The position numbers and the translations under genes were made by a program. From Dipteronia dyeriana (taxonomy: Eukaryota; Streptophyta; Magnoliopsida; Sapindales; Sapindaceae): a stretch of DNA of 64,000 bases. The DNA is taken from assembly GCA_032871835.1 (NCBI GenBank), contig CM065295.1, forward strand, positions 42,282,360-42,346,359. Direction: 5' to 3'. The notes beneath the pieces are model-generated. The model searched no databases. It was not told the origin of the DNA and saw only the letters and a list, made by a program, of their open reading frames with translations. The number at the start of each line of letters is the position of its first letter. Position 1 is the first letter of the stretch. Below are positions 31,106-43,929 of the stretch, in pieces.

Positions 31106-33392
31106 TGTTAATAGCAAAATTTGGCTAGGGACCAAAGAAGAATTTTCCACTTCCAATCCTTCCCGTAAGGGTCCAAATTCGGGCTTATATGACAAGGTAT
31201 CAAGGTTCCCGAGGTCGAGCTACCACGTGATCCTACAGGAAGCAAGGTGAGGCCTCCCATACCATCTGAGCATCTTGCAGGTGTCCAGGCTTACCAAATA
31301 AAGCCCGACGAGACCGCATCAAGCTTCTTATACCAGGATAAAGCCTGAAGCAAGGTCAACGTTAAAGGACATGGGACCCCAGACATCAAGGTATCTCGTG
31401 ACACTCTTCTAGAGCCTGCTACTATCTCTACTTTCACTAGGAGACCTGTAAGGTGCCGAACTTGTCTTACAAAGTCCCTTATGCCTCGTCAAGGTATAAT
31501 CTCGACCTGTCTGAGCATTCATGGAAGAAGCCCGTAAAGCCTCATCGTCACCAAAAGCGACAAAATCCACTATAGATCCTGGCATGGTTAAATTAAGTAG
31601 CAAGAGTTGTACTCTAGCGTACCTCTTCACACTTCCAGAAGCGAGCCAAGGTCGCTTGTTTATGGCAAATCCCTTACCAGGGCCTGTTACCCAGCTAGGA
31701 AGCCTGCATAATTAGGTCAAGCTTCATGATAGGATATTTCGCCTCTAAAATGGTTAGCACAAACTCTATGGGAAGACCAACATCTAGCTCTGTGACAATC
31801 GAAAGGTCATCTGGGGACCCCGCCAGTGTACTGGATCTTAGGGTACCCCACCATCAAGGAGAATCAAATGTCACCTCAGGTAACCTCCATGAAGTACCTC
31901 TCCAAAGTGACATGCAGATCTAGAGCTCTCTTCTCGTCAACGTAGGAAGAGAGGATTGACTTCCATGACATTTAAAGTACCATTAATGAGGTCAACGACA
32001 TTAATGGAGGTAGTCAACCCAGTTAATGACATGATCAGCACCATTAATAAGAAAATATTCAGCTCTTTAATGGCCATCATTAGTGAAAGAGTCCAAAGAG
32101 GAAAAAAATACATTTTCCTCTAAGATATCCCCCACAACAGATTATAGGGGTCAACTATAACAGAAAATCCCGCCTATCAAGGAAGGAAGATTCCGAAGAG
32201 GAAACAATCATATCTTCTTCGAGATAATAGCTACAAGTCGATCAACTACATGAAAGGAAGAATCGTATTCAATAAGGAAACGAAGACTAATTGAAGAGTC
32301 CTAGACTTGCACGCCAAGGTAGTCACCATGTATAAATATCTTGTAAAAGGCATAGTGGGGATCCAATCGATGACAGAAGAAACATGCTTCGTTGAGAGAT
32401 CTCTCTACATCATCAATGTATATATTTACCTTTACCTAGAATATCCCGGCATCGGTCTACTTTAGACCACCATTTTAAGCTCTCCGGAGTGACTACGTTG
32501 TATTATTTGACCATTCTTGTAAGCTCCCCGGAACATTATTTGATATATACATAAGGAAGGGTATTCCCCCTTCCTCCGGATACTGCCTTGGGGTTTTTCA
32601 GCATGTGATCATTCATGATGCTTTTTCCCCCTTGGTCAGTCCACCTCTATCTACATAAGATTTGTGTTTTGCCTATTATCTACTATATTACGCATGTGTG
32701 TATGCGAGCTAGGTACCGACCCTATTGGTCCTAGCTCTCTAACCTCTCTTACAGGAGATCCGGAAAAAACAACGAAGACCTAAGAAAACAAAGCTAGATT
32801 CCTATCCCGCTGGACCTAGCTCTCTTATCCTTTCATCTATACGCCAAAGTCGCACGTCAAGATGAGGAGAAACCACCCAAACCATCTCGAAGGAAGTCGA
32901 TGAGCTCTCCCGCATCATCGTTGTGGCAGAAATCGAGCTTTCCGACACTGGAGCAAGATAAGCCCCCTTCCTTACTAGCTATCTAGATCAGGGAATTACA
33001 GGAAGGAATCGAGCTCCAGAACTTGGCTCCAGGTACCATGACGGTCTCCTACCCTTACCCCGACCGAGGACCAGGGCCAGGACCAAGATTAACCCTTTCA
33101 TACCAGTAAAGAAACCTCGAGCTCCCTCGTTTCCTACCTACCACAAAGCTCGACAGAAAGGTTGACTCCTCTCCTTCCTACTACGCAGCCAGACAGGTGG
33201 GATGACTCCTCCCCTACCTATCGCGAAGCCCGATGAGTGGGATGACTCATCTCCTACCTACCACTCCATACTCAATATTCATACAAGATCAGGTCAGGTA
33301 TCAACGATACCAACCCCGGCCACCACCTCCGTGGTAGTGTTCTCGAGGGTGTTAACAAGGATTTCTCATATCGAGCAAATTTCCCGTTAACA
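31106..33392 (+). repeat. 5' LTR of element E
   Basis: 2287 bp, TGTTAATAGCAAAATTTGG to TTTCCCGTTAACA. TATAAATA box at 32331-32338. The terminal segment GTTAACAAGGATTTCTC...TTTCCCGTTAACA is an imperfect inverted repeat. Confidence 0.9.
32331..32338 (+). promoter_or_regulatory. TATA box of element E 5' LTR
   Basis: TATAAATA, preceded by GCCAAGGTAGTCACCATG. The same arrangement is present at 40084-40091 in the partner LTR and in the C, G and H LTRs. Confidence 0.6.
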
Positions 33393-33397
33393 CTTTC

Positions 33398-33415
33398 TTG
33401 CGCCGTCTGTGGGAA
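33398..33415 (+). promoter_or_regulatory. Primer-binding site of element E
   Basis: TTGCGCCGTCTGTGGGAA, one change from the consensus, five bases after the LTR end. Confidence 0.85.
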
Positions 33416-33960
33416 AATTTCCACACCCCTTTTGAAAGCCTCTATGTCTCTACATGAGCATCATTATACTATCTTGGTAACATATTCATTATTCATGGAA
33501 TATCATTTACTATATACGATGTCTTTTCTCCATACTTGTCTATATCGCCTATGCATCGCCTGTGGTGCTCATTTTATCATTTAACGAGTTTCGTTCATTG
33601 TGAAGCAAATAGGGTATGTGGAATTCCTGGTGGAACCTATTTATTTTGCTACTCCTATGAAGTGAACCTGCTCAGATGATCATGGAGGTCCTATACAGAA
33701 GCTCTCCGCTTGAAGATCTCCTATATAGCTGAACCATTCTGATACATTAAGAGCTCCTATATAGTAGAACTGCACCTCTCCTGCTCTTCTACAGTAGATT
33801 TGCTCTGCCACCAGTGTATCACTTATCCTGCAGATCCACTAGGCTTCGACCTGTTCATATGGATCCCCCCATGCCTCAAGGTTCGGCCTTCGTAAGCTCC
33901 TAAGTAGAGGTAGCAGGTCGACCCATGAATCTAAGAAGCCAACTCAGCTGTGTAGCTTCT
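33416..33960 (+). other. Leader and degenerate R1 region of element E
   Basis: Collinear with the leaders of A, C and F (CTCTATGTCTCTACATGAGC, TCATTTACTATATACGATG). From about 33660 there are decayed R1 units with GAGCTCCTATATAGTAG. No conserved ORF. Confidence 0.6.
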
Positions 33961-33969
33961 AGAGCAGCA

Positions 33970-36300
33970 CGACCAGTAGAAGATTAATGGTTCCACGCCT
34001 CATGCACCGGGCCAGTCAACGCCCAAGTGAGCCATTAAAACCACGATAAATTCCAGCATGGTTAAAAGCCCTCTCTCAGTTGCTAAGGACTTCTTGGATC
34101 CAGAGCATGCATCTTGACCAGTACCTCCGGTGGCTTCACTCCATGTTTACCAGGCCATTCACCGTCCTAGCAAGCCACCGAAGCTTGATCCGATCGAGGA
34201 GATCTCAGAAGCTTCCCACATTTGGTAAGGCCACCTACGTGCCTAAGCAAGCTTCTAGAGCGATAGCATCGCTATAAGACCGGTTGCTTCACTCTATATG
34301 TATCGGGTCAATCATCGCCCTAGCAAGCAACTGAAGCCCAATCTGATCAAGGAGAGCCCAGAGGTTTCCCAATCTTGGTAAGGCCTCCTACATGCCTAAG
34401 CTAACCTCTGGAGCAGCAGCCTCAATGTAAGTCCAAGTGGCTCTTTACTTCTTATACAGGGCCTATCAACGCCCAAGTGAGCCACTCAACTCTCGATTCA
34501 TTCCTGCATGGTCCAGAGCCCTCTCTCAGTTGCTGGGGACTTCTAGGATCCCGAGCATGCATCTGGACCAGTACCTCGATGGCTTCGCTCCATGTTTATC
34601 GGGCCATTCACCTCCCTAGCAAGCCACCAAACCCCGATCCGATCGAGGAGCTCTTAGAAGCTTCCCACATTTGGTATGGACACCTACGTGCCTAAGCAAG
34701 CTTCTAGAGCGGTAGTATCGCTACAAGACCGGTGGCTTCGCTCTTTATCTATCGGGTCATTCATCACCCTAGCAAGCCACCGAAGCTCGATCTGATTGAG
34801 GAGAGGCCAGAGGTTTACTACTCTTGGTAAGGCCTCTTACATGCTTAAGCTATCCTCTGGAGCAGCAGCCTCACTGTAAGGCCAAGTGGCTCATCACTTC
34901 TTAAACAGGGCCTATCAACGCCTAAGTGAACCACTAAACTCTCGATTCATTCCAGCAGGGTCCAGAGCCTTCTCTCAGTTGCTGAGGACTACTAGAATCC
35001 CGAGCATGCATCTGGACCTGTACCTCCAGTGGCTTCGCTCTATGTTTAGTGGGCCATTTACTGTCCTAGCAAGCCACCGAAACCAGATCCGATCGAGGAG
35101 CTCTGAGAAGCTTCCCACATTTGGTAAGGCCACATATATGCCTAAGCAAGCTTCTAGAGCGGTAGCATCGCTACAAGACCAGTGGTTTCGCTCTATATGT
35201 ACTGAGTCATTCATCGCATTAGCAAGCCACTGAAGCCCGATCTGATCGGGGAGAGCCCAGAGGTTTCCCACTCTTACAGGGTCCAGAGCTCTCTCTCTGT
35301 TGCTGGGGACTTCTAGGATCTCGAGCATGCATATGGACTAGTACCTCCGGTGGCTTCGCTCCATGTTTACCTGGCCATTCACCGCCCTAGCAAGCCACCA
35401 AAGCCTAATCCGATCGAGGAGCTCTCAGAAGCTTCCCACCTTTGGTAAGGCCACCTACGTGCCTAAGGAAGCTTCTAGAGCGGTAGCATCGCTACAAGAC
35501 CGGTGGCTTCGCTCTATATGTACTGGGTCATTAATCGCCCTGGCAAGCCACTGAAGCCCGATTTGATCGAGGAGAGCCCAGAGGTTTCCTACTCCTGGTA
35601 AGGCATCCTACATGCCTAAGATAACCTCTGGAGCAGCAGCCTCACTGTAAGGCCAAGTAGCTCCTCACTTCTTATACAGGGCCTATCAACGCCCAAGTGA
35701 GCCACTGAACTATCGATTCATTCCAGCAGGGTCCAGAGCCCTCTCTCAGTTGCTGGGGACTTCTAGGATCTCGAGCATGCATCTAGACCAGTACCTCCAG
35801 TGGCTTCAATCCATGTTTACCAGGCCATTCACCGCCCCAGTAAGCCACCAAAGCCTGGTCTGATCGAGGAGCTCTTAGAAGCTTTCCACATTTGGTAAGG
35901 CCATATACGTGCCTAAATAAACTTCTAGAGCGGTAGCATTGCTACAAGACCGGTTGCTTCGCTCTATATGTACCAAGTAATTCATCACCCTAGCAAGCCA
36001 ACGAAGCCTGATCTATTTGAGGAAAGCCTAGAGGTTTCATACTCTTGGTAAGGCCTTCTACATGCCTAAGCTAATCTCTAGAGCAACAACCTCACTGTAA
36101 GGCCAAGTGGCTCCTTACTTTTTATACAGGACCGGTCAACGCCTAATTAAGCCACTAAGCTCCTTTTTCGTTCCAGCATGGTCCAGAGCTTTCTCTCAGT
36201 TGTTGGGGGCTCCTTGAAATCCCAAGTATGCCTCTAGACCGGTACCAGATAGGTAGCCCATCTACATTCATATAGGGTCATCCAATGCTCAACTGAGTCA
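33970..36300 (+). repeat. R2 array in element E: about five units of about 445 bp
   Basis: The landmark CCAGAGGTTTCCCA or its variant falls at about 34358, 34803, 35254, 35571 and 36017. Spacings are 445, 451, 317 and 446, so one unit lost about 130 bp, close to one sub-block. Each unit consists of three related blocks of about 148 bp. Confidence 0.85.
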
Positions 36301-37427
36301 CCACTTATCCCGAAGGGGTCTAAAGTCTTCTCTCCGTCACGGGAAACTTCTAAGAATCTCGAGCATGTCTCCAGACAGTTACTAGGCTGATGTCTCATCT
36401 CCACTTATATGGGCCATTCATCGCCCTAGCAACCTACCTAGGTCCCGATCTACCTCTCTAATTCAAAGGTAGGCAGACTTGAAGCCCCCCATACATCTAC
36501 AACAGTAGATGACTTCAAGGTAGATCCTACCGCAACACGACTAGACATGTTAACAGAAATGGGAACCAAGTCCTCCTCATCATATGCGCATCCATCATCT
36601 CAATAATTTTCAGCTTCAATTAGAGTGAACCTAGGAAACTCTAAACTTTCTTTGTGATCTATTCAAGGTACCTATGCTCCAATGATGATCAGGTCAGAGG
36701 GAAGAAGAGCTCAAGCTGCGTAGCAAGCAACACAGAAGCGTCCTTCAGCAAATGAAGCACCCACATTGGTTCCCAAGGTAGCCACACTGCTATGCAGAGT
36801 TTAAACCACTCCCACCATGTGGTCGTGTGTTGAAGAAGTAACCATTCTCATTGGTTGGCATGAGCTCGACCTTAGCAAACACCAGCTTGCTCTCAGAGAT
36901 TATCATACCGATGGCTCCTCTCCATTTGTACGGAACCTTCCAATGCCCTAATGAGCCATCGAGATCTCGATACGTTCGGGGAGCACAAAAAGGTCCTTAT
37001 TCGTTCACAGCAGTGTCTCGAGCTCGATAACGATTGTTGAAGGCTCTAATCTACCCTAAACGGACTTCCAAACCGGTTATATCACTTGGGGACTAGAAGC
37101 TCAATACTTTATCAGTATTCCAGTATCATCTCAAGAGATTTTACTCGTTAAAAAACTTCTAGAGTGAGACTGGTTATCAACCGACACCGCCATGCATGGA
37201 TACAACTTTATACTAGATCGCCATGAGCTTGCATCTCTTTCGATTTCGGTATCCGTAGTAGATCTCATGTGATCACCGTCACCAGGAGAGCTACACCGTA
37301 CTTATTATGCCCTGGATCGGATAAATTCCCTCAAGGAGGATTTCCATCACTAGGAGAGCTCCAAAGCTCGTCTGATGCCCTAGACTGGATAAATCCCTAC
37401 AAGAGGAACGCAATGGTATTTCGATAA
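36301..37427 (+). other. Conserved middle block of element E
   Basis: Collinear with the middle blocks of A, F and H. The antisense traces (GACATGTTAACAGAAATGGG, GGAACCAAGTCCTCC near 36545) are present but heavily broken. No gene call is justified. Confidence 0.5.
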
Positions 37428-38510
37428 TGAACGCCTCAAAACCAGGAAAGATCTAGATAGCGTTCCTGATGCCTCGGCCAGGTACCACCCCTCGCTAAGA
37501 AGAGTCTGATTGTAAGAGCATAGTTTCCATCAAGATCTTGAGATCTGGGATTGATCAGGGAAACCCCATTAACGCCCCTGATGCCTTGGTCGGGTGACCT
37601 CCCACAAGAAGGATCCGAGTGTAACAGCATAGTTGCCATCTAGATCAAAAGACCAGGAAATAGCTAGATAGCACTCCTAATGCCTTAGTCGGGCTATGAC
37701 CCCCAAGAAGGGTCTGAGTGTAAGAGTATAGTTGCCATCCGGATCAAAATACCAGGAAATAGCTAGATATCGCTCCTGATGCCTTGGTCGGGCTAAGACC
37801 CCCAAGAAGGGTCTGTGTGTAAGAGAATAGTTACCATCCGGATTAAAATACCTGGATATAGCTAGATAGTGCTCCTGATGCCTTGGTCGGGCTACGACCT
37901 CCAAGAAGGGTCAAAGTGTAAGAGCATAGTTTCCATCTAAATCAAAATACGAGGATATAGCTAGATAGCGCTCCTGATGCCTTGGTCGGGCTTCGACCCG
38001 TAAGAAGGGTCTAAGTGTAAGAGCATAGTTGACATCCGGATCAAAATACCAGGATATAGCTAGATAGCGCATCTGATGCCTTGGTCGAGCTGTGACCCAT
38101 AAGAAGGATCCGAGTGTAAGAGCATAGTTACCATCTGGATCGAAATACCAGGATATAGCTAGATAGCGCTCCTCATGCCTTGGTTAGGCTACGACCCCCA
38201 AGAAAGGGCTGAGTGTAAGAGCATTGTTGCCATCAAGATCTCGAGACTAGGAAATAGCTAGATAGCGCTCATGATGCCTTGGTAGTGCTACGACCCCTAA
38301 GAAGGGTCCGAGTGTAAGAGCATAGTTGCCATCCGGATCAAAAATCCAGGATATATCTAGATAGCACTCCTGATGCCTTGGTCTGGCTACGACCCCCAAG
38401 AAGGGTCTGAGTGTAAGAGCATAGTTGCCATCCGGGTCAAAAGACCAGGAAATAGCTAGATAGCGCTCCTGATGCCTTGGTCGGGCTACGACCCTTATGA
38501 AGGATCTAGA
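37428..38510 (-). repeat. R3 array in element E: about 11 copies of 99 bp
   Basis: GATGCCTTGGTCGGGCT recurs about every 99 bp. The 33-codon frame is open on the minus strand over consecutive units (38516-38247 and 37904-37677), so antisense to the element as in A, C, F and H. Confidence 0.9.
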
Positions 38511-38780
38511 TGGCATAGATGCCTACCTGAATCATTTCGCCAACTCATCTAAATGTCGTTATTCTTGGAAAAGGAACTCTAGGTACCCATATTAACCACA
38601 GAAGCTTCATCCAACATGATCGAGCAATACTCTCATTTATTTTACAGGAATGAATAGTACCCCGGTTTTCTAAGCCAATCACTGTTAGCAATTCAGGTTA
38701 CAAGTAAGAAGAGATAAGCAAAATTCTTCATGTAGTAGAAGATTCAGACTCCAACCCCAAATACTTACCAGTGTTCAAGT

Positions 38781-38793
38781 CAGAGGGGACTTC
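38781..38793 (+). promoter_or_regulatory. Polypurine tract of element E
   Basis: CAGAGGGGACTTC immediately before the 3' LTR. Confidence 0.85.
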
Positions 38794-41139
38794 TGTTAAT
38801 AGAAAAATTTGGCTAGGGACTAAAAAAGAATTTTCCACTTCCTAGCCTTCCCGCAAGGGTCCAAATTCAGGCTTATATGATAGGGTATCAAGGTCCCCGA
38901 GGTCGAGCTACCACGTGATCCTACAAGAAGCAAGGTGAGGCAACCCATACCATCTGAGCATCTCGCAGGTGTCCAGGCTTATCAAATAAAGCCCGACGAG
39001 ACCGTTTCAAGCTTCTTATACCAGGAAAAAGCCCGAAGCTAGGTCGACGTAAAAGGACCTAGGACCCATGACATCAAGGTATCTCATGACACTCTTTTAG
39101 AGCTTGCTACTATCTCTACTTTCACTAGGAGACCTTCAAGGTGCCGAACTTATCTTGCAAAGGCCCTCATGCCTCGTCGAGGTATAATCTCGACCTGTCT
39201 AAGCATTAAAGGAAGAAGCCCGTAAAGCCTCATCGTCACCAAAAGCTCCAAAATCCACTATAGATCCTGAAATGGTTAAATCAACTAGCAAGAGCTATAC
39301 TCTAGCGTACCTATCCACTCTTCTAGAAGCGGTCCAAGGTCGCCTGTTTATGGCAAACACCTTACCAGGGCCTGCTAGCCAAGCCTGCTCCCCCGCTAGG
39401 AAGCCTGTATAATTAGGTCAAGCTCCATGATAAAGCTCGACGTAGCTAAACCAAGCTCCCAATTACAAGGTTGGAACCCAATGGGATATTTCGCCTCTAA
39501 AATGGTTAGCACAAGCTCCATGGGAAGACCAACATCTAGCTCCGTGACAATCGAAAGGTTCCCTGTGGAACCCGCCAGTGTACTGGATCTTAGGGTACCC
39601 CGCCCTCAAGGAATATCAAATGTCAATTCAGGTAACCTCCATGAAGTACCTCTCCAAAGTGACATGCATAACTAGAGCTCTCCTCTCATCAACGTAGGAA
39701 GAGAGGATTGACTTCCATGACATTTAAAGTACCATTAATGAGGCCAACCCCATTAAAAGAGGTACTCAACACAGTTAATGACATGATCAACACAATTAAT
39801 AAGAGAATATTTAACTGTTTATTGGCCATCATTAGTGAAAGAGTCCAAAGAGGAAACAAATACCTTTTCCTCCAAGATATCCTCGACAACCAATTATTGG
39901 GGGTCAACTTTAACAGAAAATCTCGCCTATCAAAGAAGGAAGATTCCGAAGAAGAAACAATCATATCTTCTTTGAGATAATAGCTACAAGTCGATCAACT
40001 ATATGAAAGCAAGAATCGTATTCAATAAGAAAACAAAGACTAATTGAAGATTCCTGGACTTGCACGCCAAGGTAGTCACCATGTATAAATATGCCTGTAA
40101 AAGGCATAGTGGGGATCCAATCGATGACAGAAGAAACATGCTTCGTTGAGAGATCTCTCGACATCATCAATGTATATGTTTACCTTTACCCAGAATATCC
40201 CGGTATCGGTCTACATTCGACCACCGTTGTAAGCTCTCTGGAGCGACTAAGTTTCATTATTCGACCATTCTTGTAAGCTCCCTGAAGCATTCTTTGATAT
40301 ATACATAAGGAAGGGTATTCCCCCTTCCTCCGGATACTGCCTTGGGGTTTTTCAGCATGTGATCATTCATGATGCTTTTTCCCCCTTGGCCAGTCCACCT
40401 CTATCTATATAAGATTTGTGGTTTGCCTATTATCTACTGTATTACGCATGTGTGTATGCGGGCTAGGTACCGACCCCATTGGTCCTAGCACTCTAACCTC
40501 TCTTACAAGAGATCGGGAAACAACAACGAAGACCTAAGGAAACAATTCTAGAATCATATCCCGCTTGACCTAGCACTCTTATCCTCTCATCTATACGCCA
40601 AAGTCGCACGTCAAGATGAGGAGAAACCACCCAGACCAACTTGAAGGAAGTCGATGAGCTCTCCCGCATCATCTCTGCAGTAGAAATCGAGCTCTCTAAT
40701 ACTGAAGCTAGATAAGCCCCCCTCCTTACTAGCTATTTAAATAAGGGAATTATAGGAAGGAATCAGGCTCCAAAACCAGGCTCCAAGTACCATGACGTGC
40801 TTTGACCCCGATCAAGGACCAGGACAAGGACCAAGATCAACCCATTCATACCAGTAAAGAAACTTCGAGCTCCCTCGTTTCCTACCTACCACAAAGCTCG
40901 ATAGAAAGGATGACTCCTCTCCTACCTACTACGATGCCCGGCAGGCGGGATGATTCCTCGCCTACCTATCGTGAAGCCCGACGAGTAGGATGACTCCTCT
41001 CCTACCTACCACTCCATACTCGATATTCATACAAGATCAGGTCAGGTATCAACGATACCAACCCCGGCCACTACCTCTGTGGTAGTGGTCTCGAGGGTGT
41101 TAACAGGGATTTCTCATCTTGACAAATTTCCCGTTAACA
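38794..41139 (+). repeat. 3' LTR of element E
   Basis: 2346 bp, TGTTAATAGAAAAATTTGG to TTTCCCGTTAACA, collinear with the 5' LTR. TATA box TATAAATA at 40084-40091. Confidence 0.9.
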
Positions 41140-41144
41140 TATTG
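41140..41144. repeat. Target-site duplication of element E, right copy (TATTG)
   Basis: Perfect match to 31101-31105. Confidence 0.92.
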
Positions 41145-41547
41145 CAATGTTTGTCAATGTTTGATAACATGTCATATAGAATAGAAGTGCCACTCATATA
41201 TCTCTTTTCGTATGAACATGCATAGAATGATTTAGGTATCTAAATTGTCATCTAGATAACTTGGTAAATCATTCATTGGAATTTGATCACACGCCTTTAA
41301 CAATTGAGTGGGAAAAGGTGTTTTGGAACACCTACGGACTCTAAATTTAGTTGAGCTTTATATTTTGAGAATAACCCCCAAAGGGGTATTCATGAATGGA
41401 ATTTAGCAAGATACTTCCTTACAAGGATAGACTAGATAATTAGTCCAAATGATATCCACTCCCAAAGGAGGGATATTCGTGAGGGATTATATTGAAGGTC
41501 GATAACTTGGTATTACAATCAATGTAATTTTATTAATATACTCCAAA
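41145..41547. other. Older AT-rich DNA between elements E and F
   Basis: About 400 bp of low-copy-looking sequence with short inverted motifs (CCCCAAAGGGG, CTCCCAAAGGAGGG). It continues, after removing F, G and H, into 52740-52814 and 55066-55137. No gene is visible. Confidence 0.5.
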
Positions 41548-41552
41548 GAGTT
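41548..41552. repeat. Target-site duplication of element F, left copy (GAGTT)
   Basis: Perfectly repeated at 52735-52739. Confidence 0.9.
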
Positions 41553-43784
41553 TGTTAATGGTAAATTTGTTTTTGGATAAGAAATCCCTGTTCACACACT
41601 CGAGACCACTACCACGGAGGTGGTGGTCGAGGTTGGTAACGTTGATACCTGACCTGATCTTGTATGAATATTGAGTATGGAGTGGTAGGTAGAAGAGGAG
41701 TCATCCCACTCATCGGGCTTCACGATAGGTAGGTGAGGAGTCATCCTATCTGTTGGGCTTCGTAGTAGGTAGGAGACGAGTCATCTTTTCCGTCAAGCTT
41801 CGTGGTAGGTAGGAGAGGAGTCATCCCACCTGGCGGGCTTCGTAGTAGGTAGGAGAGGAGTCATCCTTTCCATCTAGCTTTGTGGCAGGTAGGAAACGAG
41901 GGAGCTCGAGGTTTCTTTACTGGTATGAAGGGTTGATCTTGGTCCTGGTCCTGGTCCTGGTCCTCGGTCGGGGTAGGATCCCGTCATGGTACCCGGAGCC
42001 TGATTCTGGAGCCCGATTCCTTCATGTAATTCCTCGATATAGATAGCAAGTAAGAAGGGGGGCTTATCTAGCTTTAGTATTGAAGAGCTCGATTTCTACC
42101 ATAAAGATGATGTTGGAGAGCTTATCAACTTCTTTCAACCTGGTCTGGGTGGTTTCTCCTCATCTTGATGTGCTACTTTGGCGTATAGACGAGAGGATAA
42201 GAGCGCTAGGTCCAGCGGGGTAGGAATCTAGATTAGTTTCTTTAGGTCTTCGTTGTTGTTTCCAGATCTCATGTAAGAAAGATTAGAGAGCTATGACCAA
42301 TGAGGTCTGTTCCTAGCCCTTATACACACATGTGTAACACAGTAGATAATAGGAAATACACAAGTGTTTTGTAGAGGGAGATGGACTAACCAATGGGGAA
42401 AAAGCATCACGAATGATCACATGCTAAAAAACCCCAAGGCAACATCCGGAGGAAGGAGGAATACCCTTCCTTATGTATATATCAGAGAATGCTCATGGTA
42501 GCTTACAAGAATGGTGAAGTAATACAATGTACTTGCTCTGGAGAGCTTACAATGGTGGTCGAATGTAGACCGATACCTGTATATTCTAGGTAAAGGTAAT
42601 ACATACATTGATGATGTCGAGTGATCTTAAAACGAGGCATATCTGTCTCTTGTCATTGATCAGATATCTCTTCTATGACTTCTACAGGCATATTTATAAA
42701 TGGTGAGGCAATTCCAGAATTCTTCAATCTTTCTTTCCTTATTGAGTAAGATTCTACCTTTAATGTAGTTGATCGAATCGTGGCTAATATCTCGGAAGGG
42801 ATGTGCTTGTTTCCTCTTCAGACTCTTCTTTCCTTGATAAGCGGGATTTTCTGTTATGGTTGACCCCTAATAATCGGTTGTGGAGGATATCTTGGAGGAA
42901 AAGGTATTTGATTCCTCTTTGGAATCTTTCACTAATGATGGCCATTAAAGAGTTCAATATTCTCTTATTAATGGTGTTGATCATGTCATTAACTAGGTTG
43001 ACTGCCTCCATTAATACGGTTGACCTTATTAATGGTACTTTAAATGTCATGGAAGTCAATTCTCTATTCCTACATTGCCGAGAGGTGACCTCTAGTTCTG
43101 CATGTCACTTTGGAAAGGTACTTCATGGAGGTTACCCGAGGTGACATTTGATAATTCTTGAGGGCGAGGTACCCTAGGATCCAGTACACTGGTGGGGTCC
43201 CCCGGGGACCTATCGATTGTCACGGAGCTAGATGCTGGTCTTCTCATGGAGCTTGTGCTAACCATTTTAAGGGTGAAATATCCCATAGGGTTCCAACCTT
43301 GTAGCTGGGACCTTGGATTAGCTACGCCGAGCTTTATCAGTGAGTTTGACCTAATTATGCAGGCTTCCTAGCGGGGTAGCGGGCTTGGCTAGCAGGCACT
43401 GGTAAGGTGTTTTCCATAACAGACGACCTTGGCTAGCTTCAGGAAGGGTGGAGAGGTACACTCGAGTACTGCTCTTGCTACTTGATTTAAATATGCCAGG
43501 ATCTACAATGGATCTTGGCTCTTTTTGGTGACGATGAGGCTTTACGGGCTCTTTCCTTTAATGCTTGGACAGGTCGAGATTATACCTCGATAAGGCAGGA
43601 GGGCCTTTGCAAGACAAGTTCGGCACCTTGAAGGTTTCGTAGTGAAAGTAGAGATAGTAGCAAGATCTATGAGAATGTCACGAGATGCCTTGATGTCAGT
43701 GGACTTAGGTCCTTTCACGTCGACCTAGCTTCAGGATTCATCCTGCATAAGGAGCTTGACGAGGTCTCATCGTGCTTTATTTGG
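41553..43784 (-). repeat. 3' LTR of element F, inner end deleted
   Basis: About 2.23 kb, starting TGTTAATGGTAAATTTG on the plus strand. At about 43784 the sequence passes from LTR (GCTTTATTTGGTA) directly to interior DNA (CTATTCATTCCTAC). In element A the two points lie about 320 bp apart (about 3148 and 3470), with GGTA at both, consistent with a microhomology deletion. Confidence 0.82.
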
Positions 43785-43929
43785 TACTATTCATTCCTAC
43801 AAAATAAATGAGTGTGTTGCTCGATCATGTCGGATGAAGCTTCTACGATTAATATGGGTACCTAAAGTTCCTTTTCCAGTAATCACCGTACTTAAATGAG
43901 CTGGCTAAATGATCCCAGTAGGCATCTAT

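Larger units (their letters stand above)
31106..41139 (+). mobile_element. Element E: complete non-autonomous Tat-type LTR retrotransposon
   Basis: 10.03 kb with both LTRs, primer-binding site, polypurine tract and a perfect TATTG duplication. Interior (33393-38793): leader, degenerate R1, R2 units of about 445 bp, middle block, R3 array of about 11 copies, then a conserved 270-bp pre-polypurine segment. No coding domain is visible. By eye the first roughly 265 bp of the two LTRs differ at about 22 positions (about 8 %), so the insertion is fairly old. This is the best-preserved reference copy of the non-autonomous family in the window. Confidence 0.9.

Noticed and set aside
37428..38510. CRISPR-like array
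   Set aside because: Units are contiguous and diverged with no unique spacers, the DNA is from a plant, and the repeats sit inside an LTR element.
42803..43144. 113-codon frame in the F 3' LTR, and similar frames in other LTRs
   Set aside because: Equivalent positions in sister LTRs are broken by stops and shifts, as expected for non-coding LTR sequence.
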